Assembly (NCBI RefSeq): GCF_016909495.1
Contig: NZ_JAFBFW010000001.1
Location: 620,001 to 684,000 of the forward strand
Direction of reading: 5' to 3'
Source of the DNA: Pantoea coffeiphila
Lineage (GTDB): Bacteria > Pseudomonadota > Gammaproteobacteria > Enterobacterales > Enterobacteriaceae
Length of the DNA: 64,000 nt
Shown: positions 38,844 through 50,382 of the stretch, piece after piece
Layout: each line of letters opens with the position of its first letter
Position numbering within the stretch: the stretch's first letter is position 1
The notes under the pieces: model-generated
Databases searched by the model: none
Told to the model about the DNA's origin: nothing
What the model saw: the letters and a program-made list of their open reading frames with translations, nothing else
Position numbers and translations under genes: made by a program

Positions 38844-41800
38844 CAGACAATCTCCAGTAAAGCCTGCAGCGGATGGCGCATACCGCTTCCTTCAACGCGT
38901 TTCACCTGGCTGCGGCAGGAATAACCGCTAGCCAGACAGCGCTGACGGGGCAGCTTTTGTAGCGCCTTCTGCCAGGACAGTTCAAAGATACCCAGTGAGT
39001 TTTCCAGGTTTTTAGTTTCATGACCGTAGGTTCCCGCCATGCCGCAGCAGCCCACGCTGATACTTTCCAGTTTTGCACCGAAACGCGAGAAGATCGTTTC
39101 CCACTGCTTGATCGAACCCGGCAGCGCGGTCACTTCAGTACAGTGGCCGAACAGATACCAGGCTTCCCCGCTGACCGGCTGAATATCCCGATCCACCAGT
39201 GCATTCTGCAACCACTCATGCACCAGCTGCACATTGAAGTCACCGCGTTTATCCCCCAGTACCTGGCGGTATTCATCGCGGTAGCAAAGTACCAGCGCCG
39301 GGTCGACACCGACCATCGGCAGGTCCAATTGGGCCACGCGATTAAGGAAATCTGATGTTTTCTGCGCCGTACGGGCAAACTGCTGCAGGAAGCCTTTCAC
39401 GTGCTGCGCTTTACCATTGGGTGAGAACGGCAGCACCACCGGCGTAAAACCAAGCCGGTCAATCAACTGCACAAAATCACCAATCAGCTGCGCTTCGTAA
39501 TAGCTGGTGAACGGGTCCTGCACCACCAGCACGTGCTGCGCACGCTGTTCGACGCTCATCTGCTCAAGCTGTTCCAGGGTCGTCGCCGCGCTGCGGTGCT
39601 TCGACAGCTGCTGTTTCAGCGTCGGTGAGGAGAGCAGCGGCAGATCCACCATACCTAACTGGCGTTTACTCAGCGCGCCAATCCAGCGCTGGCGCAGGAA
39701 GAAGTTAAAGGTTTTCGGCGCGATGGCCATCAGCGGCGCGTAGCTTTCAACCGTAGCCACCAGGTAGTCACTGACCGGGCGCAGATAGCGAGTGTGATAC
39801 AACTGCAGGAAGCGCGAACGGAAGCCCGGCACATCGATTTTAATCGGGCACTGGGTAGAACAGGCTTTACAGGCCAGACAGCCGGACATCGCCTCCTTCA
39901 CCTCATGTGAAAAATCATATTCCCCGCGCCGTGCATGCCAGCTGTTGCGGGTCCGCTGGATCATCCCGCGCAGGCTGATGCCTTTTGACGGCAGCTGCTT
40001 CTCCAGCACCAGGGGATCGACGCCCTGCTCAGCCAGCAGGCGCAGCCATTCACGCGTCAGTGTGGCGCGCCCTTTCGGTGAATGCATGCGATTGCTGGTG
40101 ATTTTCATCGATGGGCACATCGGGCTGTTCACATCAAAGTTAAAGCACAGCCCGTTACCGTTACACTCCATCGCACCGCGCCAGTCGCTGCGCACCGAAA
40201 TGGGGATTTGTCTGTCCCAGGTTCCACGCTTAACCGCATCAACTTTCAACATGGGATCGTCAACACCGATCGGCGCGCAGATTTTTCCGGGATTTAACCG
40301 GTTAGCCGGGTCAAAGGCTGCTTTGATGCGCCGAAGCTCGCTATACAGCTCTTCGCCAAAGAACGCCGGACTGTATTCCGCGCGGAAGCCCTTCCCGTGC
40401 TCTCCCCACAGCAGGCCGCCATACCGGGCGGTCAGTGCCACCACCTCATCGGAGACCTTTTTCATCAGGATCTCCTGTTGCGGATCGCACATATCGAGCG
40501 CGGGACGAACGTGCAGAACTCCGGCGTCAACGTGGCCGAACATGCCGTAGCTCAGATTATGGCTGTCGAGCAGCGCACGAAACTCAACGATATAGTCCGC
40601 CAGGTTTTCCGGTGGCACCGCCGTGTCCTCAACGAAGGGCAGCGGCTTAGCCCGGCCTTTCGCATTACCCAGCAGACCTACCGCTTTTTTACGCATGCCG
40701 TAGATACGCTCAATGCCGCCGACGTCGTTACAAAGCTGATAACCAATCACGCCGCCCTGACCTTCCGTCATCAGCGTGTCCAGCCGTTCACAGAGCGAGT
40801 CAACCTGGCCGTCAATCAGCGCTTTATCATTCCCGGCGAACTCAACCATATTCAGGCCGAGCATCTCTTTATCCGGCACGTCGGAAATCAGTTCGCTGAC
40901 CGAGTGCCAGACAATATCTTCCTTCGCCAGGTTAAGCACTTTAGAGTCAACGGTTTCAACCGACAGCGCTTTGGCTTCCACCATAAACGGCGCATTGCGC
41001 AGCGCGGAATCAAACGAGTCATATTTGATATTGACCAGCCGCCGCACTTTAGGGATCGGCGTGATATCCAGCCGCGCCTCGGTAATAAAGGCCAGCGTAC
41101 CTTCGGCCCCACACAGCAGGCGAGTCAGGTCAAATTGCTGCAGGTCGTCGCTCAGTACATGGCGAAGATCGTAGCCGGTAAGAAATCGGTTTAGTTTGGG
41201 AAACTTATCCAGGATCAGCTGACGCTGCTGGCGGCAGCGATCCAGCACAACGCGATAGATATTCCCTTCAGCCCCCTGCTGCTGCGCCAGCTGCTCCGCC
41301 AGTTCGACAGGCATTTCTCGGGTATCCAGAATATCACCGCCGAGCAGAACCGCTCGCAGGCCAAGGACGTGATCGGAGGTTTTACCATAAACCAGCGACC
41401 CCTGCCCGGAGGCATCCGTATTAATCATCCCGCCAAGGGTGGCGCGGTTACTGGTGGACAATTCAGGAGAGAAGAAATAGCCGTAGGGCTTAAGGTAGGC
41501 GTTGAGCTGATCTTTAATCACGCCCGCTTCAACTTTTACCCAGCCTTCTTCGGTATTAATTTCCAGGATGCGCTTCATATGGCGCGACATATCTACCACA
41601 ATCCCACGGTTCAGAGACTGACCGTTGGTGCCGGTGCCGCCGCCACGCGGCGCAAAAACCAGCGACTCGAAGCGTTCTTCACCGGCAAGGCGGGCGATCA
41701 ACGCAACATCAGCGGTAGAGCGGGGAAAGACAACTGCGTCGGGTAGCAGCTGGTAAATACTGTTATCGGTCGACATTATCAGGCGATCGGCATAGCTGGT

Positions 41801-41896
41801 AGCCGTATCACCGGTAAAACCTTCCTGCTTCAGTGTATCCAAAAACGTCAGCACCAGTTGAACAAGGCCCGGTGCCTGGGAAATCTGTGGGATCAT
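38843..41896 (-). CDS. ydiJ: FAD/Fe-S oxidoreductase YdiJ (D-2-hydroxyglutarate dehydrogenase type)
   Basis: 1017-residue fusion of an FAD-linked oxidase (residues about 45-560, PCMH site [15 protein letters not shown]) with a 4Fe-4S ferredoxin segment ([20 protein letters not shown] near residue 670) and a C-terminal CCG-type domain ([14 protein letters not shown] and the last CRSQVKR). Full length as in E. coli YdiJ, which has been reported to oxidise D-2-hydroxyglutarate. Operon with menI; promoter in the 300-base gap shared with ydiK. Confidence 0.94.
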   Translation of the reverse strand: MIPQISQAPGLVQLVLTFLDTLKQEGFTGDTATSYADRLIMSTDNSIYQLLPDAVVFPRSTADVALIARLAGEERFESLVFAPRGGGTGTNGQSLNRGIVVDMSRHMKRILEINTEEGWVKVEAGVIKDQLNAYLKPYGYFFSPELSTSNRATLGGMINTDASGQGSLVYGKTSDHVLGLRAVLLGGDILDTREMPVELAEQLAQQQGAEGNIYRVVLDRCRQQRQLILDKFPKLNRFLTGYDLRHVLSDDLQQFDLTRLLCGAEGTLAFITEARLDITPIPKVRRLVNIKYDSFDSALRNAPFMVEAKALSVETVDSKVLNLAKEDIVWHSVSELISDVPDKEMLGLNMVEFAGNDKALIDGQVDSLCERLDTLMTEGQGGVIGYQLCNDVGGIERIYGMRKKAVGLLGNAKGRAKPLPFVEDTAVPPENLADYIVEFRALLDSHNLSYGMFGHVDAGVLHVRPALDMCDPQQEILMKKVSDEVVALTARYGGLLWGEHGKGFRAEYSPAFFGEELYSELRRIKAAFDPANRLNPGKICAPIGVDDPMLKVDAVKRGTWDRQIPISVRSDWRGAMECNGNGLCFNFDVNSPMCPSMKITSNRMHSPKGRATLTREWLRLLAEQGVDPLVLEKQLPSKGISLRGMIQRTRNSWHARRGEYDFSHEVKEAMSGCLACKACSTQCPIKIDVPGFRSRFLQLYHTRYLRPVSDYLVATVESYAPLMAIAPKTFNFFLRQRWIGALSKRQLGMVDLPLLSSPTLKQQLSKHRSAATTLEQLEQMSVEQRAQHVLVVQDPFTSYYEAQLIGDFVQLIDRLGFTPVVLPFSPNGKAQHVKGFLQQFARTAQKTSDFLNRVAQLDLPMVGVDPALVLCYRDEYRQVLGDKRGDFNVQLVHEWLQNALVDRDIQPVSGEAWYLFGHCTEVTALPGSIKQWETIFSRFGAKLESISVGCCGMAGTYGHETKNLENSLGIFELSWQKALQKLPRQRCLASGYSCRSQVKRVEGSGMRHPLQALLEIV

Positions 41897-42197
41897 TATC
41901 GGGTGACCAAAATGTTGTATGGATCATTCTGCGTGTCGTAAATGACGCAGCTATCCGTTTTATCACATTTTTTTATGACCTGCCGTTATTTCAAAAAACG
42001 AAACAAAAGAATAACCTGTTGTGTATGTCACAAAATCGTTTCATACATCATGATTAAACCAGCTGCCTTAGCGTAACTGTCGCGCTGGCGCGGATTTTCA
42101 GAAATAAAATGATTGAAGACAGAATGACAAATTATTCGCGCTCCCCACCCGGTCGCCGCGAATAGGGAATTTACTGACCCGAGGTTATGGTTCACAC
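41897..42197. other. Divergent promoter region, ydiJ/ydiK
   Basis: 301 bases with the upstream regions of ydiJ and ydiK. No credible frame and no operator recognised. Confidence 0.5.
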
Positions 42198-43319
42198 ATG
42201 AAGAATGTTTATAAAGGTTGGGACTTGCCGCAGATTGTGTTTACGCTGCTGTTTATCAGCATTGCGATCATCGCCTGCTTCTGGGTAATTCAGCCTTTTA
42301 TCCTGAGCTTTGCCTGGGCCAGCATGGTGGTCATCGCCACCTGGCCACTGATGACTAAGATCCAACGGCTGCTGTGGGGACGCCGCTCCCTGGCGGTTAT
42401 CGCGATGACGTTGCTGCTGCTGCTGGTGTTTATTATTCCGATTTCACTACTGGTTAACAGCTTGCTGGATTCCAGCGCGCCGGTTATCGCCATGATCAGT
42501 TCCGGACGCCTGGAAATGCCAAAGCTGGAGTGGCTGAACGATGTGCCGATGATCGGGGATAATCTCTATTCTGGTTATCACACCCTGATTGCCGGTGGCG
42601 GTACCGCCCTGATGGCAAAAATCCAACCCTATATCGGCCGTACTACCGGCTTCTTTGTGGCTCAGGCGGGATATTTTGGCCGCTTTATGCTGCATCTTGG
42701 TCTGATGCTGTTGTTCAGTATGCTGCTGTACTGGCGCGGCGAGCAGGTTGGGCGCGGGATACGTCATTTTGCCTTCCGCCTTGCCGCCCGCCGTGGTGAT
42801 GCTGCCGTACTGCTTGCCGGTCAGGCAATACGCGCCGTTGCGCTGGGCGTGGTGGTCACCGCACTGGTGCAGGGTGTGCTTGGCGGTATTGGACTGGCGA
42901 TTACCGGCATTCCCTACGCCACGCTGCTGACCGTGCTCATGATCTTCTCCTGTCTGGTGCAGCTGGGACCGTTGACGGTACTTATCCCGGCGATTATCTG
43001 GCTGTACTGGAGCGGCGACACGTCATGGGCAACCGTGCTGGTGATCTGGAGCTGCGTGGTCGGCACGCTGGATAACGTGCTGCGCCCGATGCTAATCCGC
43101 ATGGGTGCCGACCTGCCGCTGCTGCTGATCCTTTCCGGGGTGATCGGTGGTCTGGTAGCTTTCGGCATGATTGGGCTATTTATTGGTCCGGTGGTGTTAG
43201 CGGTTTCCTATCGGCTTCTCTCCGTATGGGTCCACGAGGTCCCGGTTCCCAGTGACGATCCGACGATGGTAGTCGAAGAGCTGGTCGAATTTGAGAACGA
43301 TAATCCGCGACAACTCTGA
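42198..43319 (+). CDS. ydiK: AI-2E family transporter YdiK
   Basis: 373-residue inner-membrane protein (E. coli 370) of the AI-2E/PerM family with about eight hydrophobic segments; the family block GIPYATLLTVLMIFSCLVQL and TLDNVLRPMLIRMGADLPLL are clear. The last 35 residues are acidic and cytoplasmic. In E. coli it is a PurR target; its substrate is unknown. Only 7 bases after its stop a heptamer tandem repeat begins. Confidence 0.93.
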   Translation: MKNVYKGWDLPQIVFTLLFISIAIIACFWVIQPFILSFAWASMVVIATWPLMTKIQRLLWGRRSLAVIAMTLLLLLVFIIPISLLVNSLLDSSAPVIAMISSGRLEMPKLEWLNDVPMIGDNLYSGYHTLIAGGGTALMAKIQPYIGRTTGFFVAQAGYFGRFMLHLGLMLLFSMLLYWRGEQVGRGIRHFAFRLAARRGDAAVLLAGQAIRAVALGVVVTALVQGVLGGIGLAITGIPYATLLTVLMIFSCLVQLGPLTVLIPAIIWLYWSGDTSWATVLVIWSCVVGTLDNVLRPMLIRMGADLPLLLILSGVIGGLVAFGMIGLFIGPVVLAVSYRLLSVWVHEVPVPSDDPTMVVEELVEFENDNPRQL

Positions 43320-43326
43320 TCGCAAA

Positions 43327-43423
43327 TCTCAGCTCTCAGCTCTCAGCTCTCAGCTCTCAGCTCTCAGCTCTCAGCTCTCAGCTCTCAGCTCTCAGCTCTC
43401 AGCTCTCAGCTCTCAGCTCTCAG
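43327..43423. repeat. Heptanucleotide tandem repeat (TCTCAGC)n
   Basis: The unit TCTCAGC repeats without a single error for 97 bases (13.9 copies) starting 7 bases after the ydiK stop. No coding frame uses it in a known gene. Perfect identity between units suggests recent slippage expansion. Confidence 0.98.
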
Positions 43424-43635
43424 AATGATTAACGCGGCCAGTATCGCTGGTCGCAATCATTAGCAACAAAAAACCATCCTTACGGCCCCACCTTCATTTT
43501 ATTAGCAAATCTTGACTGTATTAACTTAAAACAGCATGCAAACAGGCCAAATCAGCACTTTTGTTAACCTTTTCTTCTGAATAAATGACAATAATTGGCC
43601 ATCTGCCCGTGAATGCATTATTGATTTTAAACTAA

Positions 43636-43649
43636 TGAGATGATTCTTA
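43636..43649. promoter_or_regulatory. Probable RcsB box upstream of rprA
   Basis: TGAGATGATTCTTA resembles the RcsB homodimer site (TAAGAATATTCCTA type; both halves recognisable). It is centred about 43 bases upstream of the predicted rprA start, with -10 TAGTAT at 43673-43678. RcsB activation of rprA is established in E. coli. Confidence 0.65.
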
Positions 43650-43683
43650 ATGACGCCAGAATGCGTGTTGCTTAGTATTGAAT

Positions 43684-43789
43684 CCATGTTTGAAATCAAG
43701 CTACTGATTTCTAAACACCCTTTCCCCTGAGTGAAGTACAAAATTGCTGTGTGTAGTCTTTGCCCATCCTCTGCGATGGGCTTTTTTTT
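43684..43789 (+). ncRNA. rprA: RprA small regulatory RNA
   Basis: The 3' half is nearly identical to E. coli RprA: the block CCCCTGAGTGAAGTACAAAA, then TTGCTGTGTGTAGTCTTTGC and the terminator GCCCATC-CTCTGC-GATGGGC with eight T. The 5' half forms the expected stem TGTTTGAAATCA / TGATTTCTAAACA, although its bases differ from E. coli. Length about 106 nt and position downstream of ydiK are as in E. coli. RprA is an Hfq-dependent RNA that activates rpoS translation and is made in response to the Rcs envelope-stress system. Confidence 0.92.
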
Positions 43790-43830
43790 GGCTGCGTTTT
43801 GACGGAGTGAGTCTCGCTATTTAGCGATTG

Positions 43831-44151
43831 ATGTTTTCAAATCTGCCCAGCGGAGGTCCTGGCTGCAATTATGTGGCCGCTGGTTGTGATTGTGGGGGAT
43901 GTTGTGGGGACTACTGCGGCATCGGCGCAACCCGCAACGCTGAGATGAACGCCTATGGTCATAAGACGACAATAATAGATGTCTGTTGTCCCCCTTATCA
44001 GAACTACCCCAAACTAATGACAACAGCTCAGCGTTATAGCGACAAGATAGTCAGCAGGGAGACAGCCGGCACCGATCTAACAGCCACCAGCCAACAAAAC
44101 AAAAAAACCGCCATCGAAAACGAGAGCGGTTTTTATAAGTGCCTCAGATAA
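43831..44151 (+). CDS. Doubtful Cys/Gly-rich small frame
   Basis: A 106-codon frame begins MFSNLPSGGPGCNYVAAGCD and continues CGGCCGDYCGIGATRN: seven cysteines in about 20 residues, a composition seen in some ribosomally made peptides and metal-binding peptides. Against a real gene: no ribosome site before the ATG, the frame passes through a terminator hairpin near its end, and the second half has no recognisable pattern. If anything is translated it is probably only the first part. Listed so that it is not lost. Confidence 0.15.
   Translation: MFSNLPSGGPGCNYVAAGCDCGGCCGDYCGIGATRNAEMNAYGHKTTIIDVCCPPYQNYPKLMTTAQRYSDKIVSRETAGTDLTATSQQNKKTAIENESGFYKCLR
44105..44132. terminator. Bidirectional terminator before ppsA 3' end
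   Basis: AAACCGC (44105-44111) pairs with GCGGTTT (44126-44132) with an inner TCG/CGA; T-rich on the plus side and a longer T-run on the minus side. It implies that a transcript ends here, most likely from the structured stretch to its left. Confidence 0.75.
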
Positions 44152-44188
44152 TCACCGAAGGCTGAAAACACGCCTCGGTGTATCCGAA

Positions 44189-44211
44189 AAAGGGAGCATC
44201 ACACGCCCTTT
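44189..44211 (-). terminator. Probable ppsA terminator
   Basis: AAAGGG and CCCTTT (6 bp, 11-base loop) followed on the minus strand by TTTTT, 11 bases after the ppsA stop. Confidence 0.65.
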
Positions 44212-44221
44212 ATGAAAGACA

Positions 44222-46600
<2,379 letters not shown>

Positions 46601-47071
46601 TGAAGCAATCCTTGTAAGATTTAATTAGGAATAAGGGATACAGCATTGCTTAGTGAGACTGTCACAACATCGGAGGGTTGAGAAAGTGTTGAATCGTTCA
46701 AGCAACTCGGCGGCGACGTTTTTAAGACAACTCTGCGCAGGATAATGACTGGAAGAAATCAAATTAAAAAATAAATACTTTTATTTTCATTAAGTTAAAA
46801 AATCACTCCTAAATCGCGCAAATTTGTTTGCGCAACAAAAACAGGATTCCTTTTGAGAATGATTTAAAAAGAAGGGACGCATAAAATGAATAGTAAACAG
46901 AAACGTCATTTCATTTATGCTTAATGAAATGATACTGCAAATATTATAAGAATAAAAATTTCAAATCATCATTTATTTGGATTTTTCATTTTATTTTGTC
47001 GATGAAATCACAGTTTGCTTTCTGCATCGGAAATAAATTAGTCTGCCCGCATAGCTCAATCTGGAGATAAA
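46601..47071. other. AT-rich ppsA/ppsR divergent promoter region
   Basis: 471 bases, strongly A/T-rich. It contains the Cra-like site at 46689, a TTGCGCAA palindrome at 46828-46835 and a perfect 10-bp inverted repeat TCATTTCATT / AATGAAATGA (46906-46915, 46923-46932). No credible coding frame. Confidence 0.6.
46689..46701. promoter_or_regulatory. Cra (FruR) site upstream of ppsA
   Basis: TTGAATCGTTCAA fits the Cra consensus TGAAWCGNTNNA well. Cra activates ppsA in E. coli from an upstream site of very similar sequence. Confidence 0.75.
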
Positions 47072-47905
47072 ATGGACGTGAATGCCGAACGCAGTGTTTT
47101 CTATATTTCAGATGGTACGGCAATAACCGCCGAGGTGCTGGGTCATGCCGTACTTTCCCAGTTCCCGGTGGAAACCAACAGCGTGACGCTGCCCTTTGTG
47201 GAGAACGTGCAGCGGGCACAGGCAGTGAAAGCACAAATCAACACCATTTATCAGCACAGCGGTATTCGCCCTCTGGTGTTTATCTCTATCGTTACGCCGG
47301 AAATCCGCGAGATCATTTTACAAAGTGATGGATTCTGCCAGGACATCGTTCAGTCGCTGGTGGCACCGCTCCAGCAGGAGCTGGGCGTTGCGCCTGCGCC
47401 AGTCGCTAACCGTACCCACGGTCTGACCGCCAGCAACCTGGGCAAATACGACGCCCGTATTGCCGCCATTGACTACACGCTGGCCCACGATGACGGTATT
47501 TCTCTGCGCGGGCTGGAGGAAGCACAGGTGATACTCCTCGGCGTATCGCGCTGCGGTAAAACCCCGACCAGCCTTTATCTGGCGATGCAGTTCGGTATCA
47601 AAGCGGCGAACTATCCGTTTATCGCCGACGATATGGATAACCTGAAGCTGCCGCCCGCGCTGAAGCCGTTCCAGAACAAGCTGTTTGGCCTGACCATCGA
47701 CCCGGAACGTCTGGCGGCGATTCGCCAGGAGCGCGCGGTGAATACCCGTTACGCCTCAATGCGCCAGTGCCGACTGGAAGTCGGTGAAGTTGAAGCTCTG
47801 TTCCGCACCAATCAGATCCGCTATCTCAACAGTACCAACTATTCGGTAGAAGAAATCGCCACCAAGATCCTCGATATCATGGGACTGGCGCGACGCATGT
47901 ACTGA
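47072..47905 (+). CDS. ppsR: PEP synthase regulatory protein (kinase/pyrophosphorylase)
   Basis: 277-residue bifunctional DUF299 protein that inactivates PpsA by ADP-dependent phosphorylation of an active-site Thr and reactivates it by Pi-dependent removal. Walker-like loop [15 protein letters not shown] near residue 155; N terminus [18 protein letters not shown] is the family signature. Divergent from its substrate gene ppsA and followed by a terminator. Confidence 0.97.
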   Translation: MDVNAERSVFYISDGTAITAEVLGHAVLSQFPVETNSVTLPFVENVQRAQAVKAQINTIYQHSGIRPLVFISIVTPEIREIILQSDGFCQDIVQSLVAPLQQELGVAPAPVANRTHGLTASNLGKYDARIAAIDYTLAHDDGISLRGLEEAQVILLGVSRCGKTPTSLYLAMQFGIKAANYPFIADDMDNLKLPPALKPFQNKLFGLTIDPERLAAIRQERAVNTRYASMRQCRLEVGEVEALFRTNQIRYLNSTNYSVEEIATKILDIMGLARRMY

Positions 47906-47913
47906 CGCCGGGC

Positions 47914-47937
47914 AAACCGACGGCCTGCGGTTTTTTT
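47914..47937 (+). terminator. ppsR terminator
   Basis: AAACCG (47914-47919) pairs with CGGTTT (47928-47933), followed by a T-run. Confidence 0.75.
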
Positions 47938-48047
47938 ATGGCATTTATCCTGCGGCGATGGTTGAAATCATCGCCGTTTGCTTTAAGGTGATCGCCATTA
48001 CTTCCCGGTATTCCTGCCGTTGCGAAGACAAAAATTTAGAGAAGACC

Positions 48048-49094
48048 ATGAATAAAACAGATGAACTGCGGACCGCGCGCATCGACAGCCTGATAACGCC
48101 TGCCGAACTGCTTGCCAGACACCCCATTACCCCAGCCGTTGCCGAAACTGTGATGACCTCCCGCCAGCGTATTGCCCGCATTCTTTCGGGCGAGGACAAG
48201 CGTCTGCTGGTGGTCATCGGCCCCTGCTCGCTGCACGATCCCGCTGCAGCACTGGAGTACGCCTCACGCCTCAACGAACTGCGCGATAAGTATCAGTCCC
48301 GGCTGGAAATCGTGATGCGGGCCTATTTTGAAAAGCCGCGCACGGTAGTGGGCTGGAAAGGACTGATTTCAGACCCGGATCTGGACGGCAGTTTCCGCGT
48401 TAACCACGGGCTGGAAGTGGCACGCAAGCTGCTGTTGGATATCAATGCCCTGGGTATGCCCACCGCCACTGAATTTCTCGATATGGTGATCGGGCAGTTT
48501 ATTGCTGACCTGATTAGCTGGGGCGCTATCGGCGCGCGCACCACTGAAAGCCAGATTCACCGTGAAATGGCCTCTGCGCTCTCCTGCCCGGTCGGCTTCA
48601 AAAACGGCACCGACGGCAATATCCGTATCGCCGTAGATGCTATTCGTGCGGCCCGCGTCAGTCACATGTTCCTCTCTCCTGACAAGCAGGGGCAGATGAC
48701 GATCTACCAGACCAGCGGCAATCCTTCCGGCCATATCATTATGCGCGGCGGCAAGCAGCCTAACTACCATGCACAGGACATTGCTGAAGCCGCCGCGGCA
48801 CTTACCGAACATCGCCTGCCGACGCAGATGGTGATCGACTTCAGTCACGGTAACTGCCTGAAACAGCACCGTCGACAGAAAGACGTTGCAGCCTCCATCG
48901 CCGGGCAGATCCGCAACGGCTCAACGGCGATTGCCGGGGTGATGATTGAAAGTTTCCTGCAGGAAGGAGCGCAAAAAGTTCTGCCGGACACGCCGCTGAC
49001 CTGGGGCCAGTCCATCACCGATCCCTGCCTGGGATGGGATGACAGCGCCGCCGTTCTGGCGCAGCTGGCGGACGCTATCGACAGTCGTTTTTAA
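48048..49094 (+). CDS. aroH: DAHP synthase, Trp-sensitive type
   Basis: 348-residue enzyme, exactly the E. coli AroH length, for the first step of the shikimate pathway. MNKTDELRTARIDSLITPAE at the start; catalytic blocks VVIGPCSLHDP, AYFEKPRTVVGWKGLISDPD, GARTTESQIHREMASALS and VIDFSHGNCLKQHRRQ (metal His). Upstream in-frame codon 47958 would add 30 residues with no similarity. No TrpR operator (ACTAGT type) is visible in the 140-base leader, unlike E. coli. A GGCGATG/CATCGCC-type hairpin is present at about 47953-47974. Confidence 0.95.
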   Translation: MNKTDELRTARIDSLITPAELLARHPITPAVAETVMTSRQRIARILSGEDKRLLVVIGPCSLHDPAAALEYASRLNELRDKYQSRLEIVMRAYFEKPRTVVGWKGLISDPDLDGSFRVNHGLEVARKLLLDINALGMPTATEFLDMVIGQFIADLISWGAIGARTTESQIHREMASALSCPVGFKNGTDGNIRIAVDAIRAARVSHMFLSPDKQGQMTIYQTSGNPSGHIIMRGGKQPNYHAQDIAEAAAALTEHRLPTQMVIDFSHGNCLKQHRRQKDVAASIAGQIRNGSTAIAGVMIESFLQEGAQKVLPDTPLTWGQSITDPCLGWDDSAAVLAQLADAIDSRF

Positions 49095-49102
49095 TCTTCT
49101 GG

Positions 49103-49121
49103 CTGGCCATTTTATGGCCAG
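49103..49121 (+). terminator. Probable aroH terminator
   Basis: CTGGCCAT-TTT-ATGGCCAG, 8 bases after the aroH stop, followed by TCTTTC. Confidence 0.65.
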
Positions 49122-49188
49122 TCTTTCAACTTCTATGCTCTCCCTCGTCAATAAGCTGAATTTCTGCTTGATTACCGCCACCTTTCCC

Positions 49189-49221
49189 TGATAATGATTA
49201 TCATTCTGATAATGAATATCC
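49189..49221. promoter_or_regulatory. Tandem Fur boxes upstream of hmuS
   Basis: TGATAATGATTATCA (49189-49203) is an exact 7-1-7 Fur consensus; TGATAATGAATATCC (49207-49221) is a second copy with two mismatches, offset by 18 bases. Together they indicate tight iron repression of the haem operon. Confidence 0.88.
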
Positions 49222-49296
49222 TTTTTCTATCAACGGCTATTCTGTGTGATCGCTCCCGAGTATGCGATCGGCAGCCATGAATTTACGAGCCATCAG

Positions 49297-49311
49297 TGGT
49301 AATGATTGTCA
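49297..49311. promoter_or_regulatory. Third Fur-like box near the hmuS start
   Basis: TGGTAATGATTGTCA differs from the Fur consensus at two positions and lies within the palindrome CAGTG...CACTG (49295-49315). An overlapping perfect inverted repeat CACTGAC-GATT-GTCAGTG (49310-49327) follows it. Confidence 0.6.
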
Positions 49312-49350
49312 CTGACGATTGTCAGTGGATGAACTTTGTGAGGAGCAGCA

Positions 49351-50382
49351 ATGACAGCGCAATACCAACGTTACACCGAATTAAAAGAAGAGCATCCGAA
49401 AAAATATGCCCGCGATCTTGCTGCGCTGATGGGGATCAGCGAAGCCGAGTTGACCGCTGCGCGCGTTGGCCATCAGGCTGCTCCACTGCGCCCTGCGATG
49501 CGCGAACTGCTGCACGCGCTGGAAAAAGTGGGTGAAACCAAATGCATCACCCGCAACGAATATGCCGTTCATGAACAGCTGGGCACCTTTAACAATATCC
49601 ATATCAATGAACATGCCGGGATCGTATTGAACCCGCGCGCCCTGGATCTGCGCGTGTTTGTGAATCAGTGGGCCAGCGTGTTCCATCTGCAGGAAATGAC
49701 CGGCCACGGCGAACGTCAGAGCATTCAGTTCTTCGATCGCCAGGGCGATGCGGTGCTGAAAGTCTACGCGACCGATAAAACCGATATGGATGCCTGGCAG
49801 GCCGTGCTGGAAGAATTCAACGCCGAACCGGCCGCTGAATTCAGCGTAGCCGCCGCCGAGCCGGCCAGCTTTGCCGACAGCGTGGATGCCTCACTGCTGG
49901 AAAGCGAGTGGCGTGCAATGACCGACGTGCACCAGTTCTTCCGTTTGCTGAAGCGCCACAACGTATCCCGCCAGCAGGCTTTCCGCGCCGTTGCCGACGA
50001 TCTGGCGACCCGCGTCAGCAATACGTCACTGGCGACGCTGCTGGAAACCGTTAAGCGCGACGGCAACGAAATCATGATTTTCGTCAGCAACCGCGCCTGC
50101 ACCCAGATTTTCACCGGCGTGATTGAGAAACTGATGCCGATGCACAACTGGCTGAATATCTTCAACCCGGCATTCACCCTGCACCTGCAGGAGCTGGAAA
50201 TTGCCGAAACCTGGATCACCCGTAAACCGACCGCCGACGGTATTGTCACCAGCCTTGAGCTTTTCGCCGCTGACGGCACGCAGATCGCCCAGCTTTACGG
50301 TCAGCGTAGCGAAGGTCAGCCGGAACAGAGCCAGTGGCGCGAACAGTTAGCAACCCTCAGCAGCGAGGAAGTTTCAGCATGA
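49351..50382 (+). CDS. hmuS: Haem-handling/degrading protein HmuS
   Basis: 343-residue cytoplasmic protein of the HmuS/HemS/ChuS family with two homologous repeats (about 1-165 and 180-343). It binds haem delivered by HmuTUV and is reported to degrade it, freeing iron. The stretch ALMGISEAELTAARVG and RNEYAVHEQLGTF are family features. AGGAG precedes the ATG by 5 bases. First gene of hmuSTUV; overlaps hmuT by 4 bases (ATGA). Confidence 0.93.
   Translation: MTAQYQRYTELKEEHPKKYARDLAALMGISEAELTAARVGHQAAPLRPAMRELLHALEKVGETKCITRNEYAVHEQLGTFNNIHINEHAGIVLNPRALDLRVFVNQWASVFHLQEMTGHGERQSIQFFDRQGDAVLKVYATDKTDMDAWQAVLEEFNAEPAAEFSVAAAEPASFADSVDASLLESEWRAMTDVHQFFRLLKRHNVSRQQAFRAVADDLATRVSNTSLATLLETVKRDGNEIMIFVSNRACTQIFTGVIEKLMPMHNWLNIFNPAFTLHLQELEIAETWITRKPTADGIVTSLELFAADGTQIAQLYGQRSEGQPEQSQWREQLATLSSEEVSA

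Larger units (their letters stand above)
43790..44188. other. Unexplained structured stretch between rprA and ppsA
   Basis: About 400 bases hold several inverted repeats (TCGCT/AGCGA near 43813-43826; ATAAG...CTTAT at about 43963-43999 enclosing GACGACA/TGTTGTC; the terminator at 44105) and only short frames, including the Cys-rich one listed separately, a 25-codon frame MWPLVVIVGDVVGTTAASAQ... at 43871 on the plus strand and a 41-codon minus-strand frame within about 43837-43962. None has a well placed ribosome site. This looks more like an RNA gene or short-peptide locus than ordinary spacer. Confidence 0.4.

Noticed and set aside
43327..43423. Heptamer array as a possible CRISPR
   Set aside because: Units are 7 bases with no spacers and no cas genes nearby; it is a simple tandem repeat.
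43526..43741. 71-codon minus-strand frame MYFTQGKGCLE...
   Set aside because: It lies antisense across rprA and its RcsB box and has no coding support.
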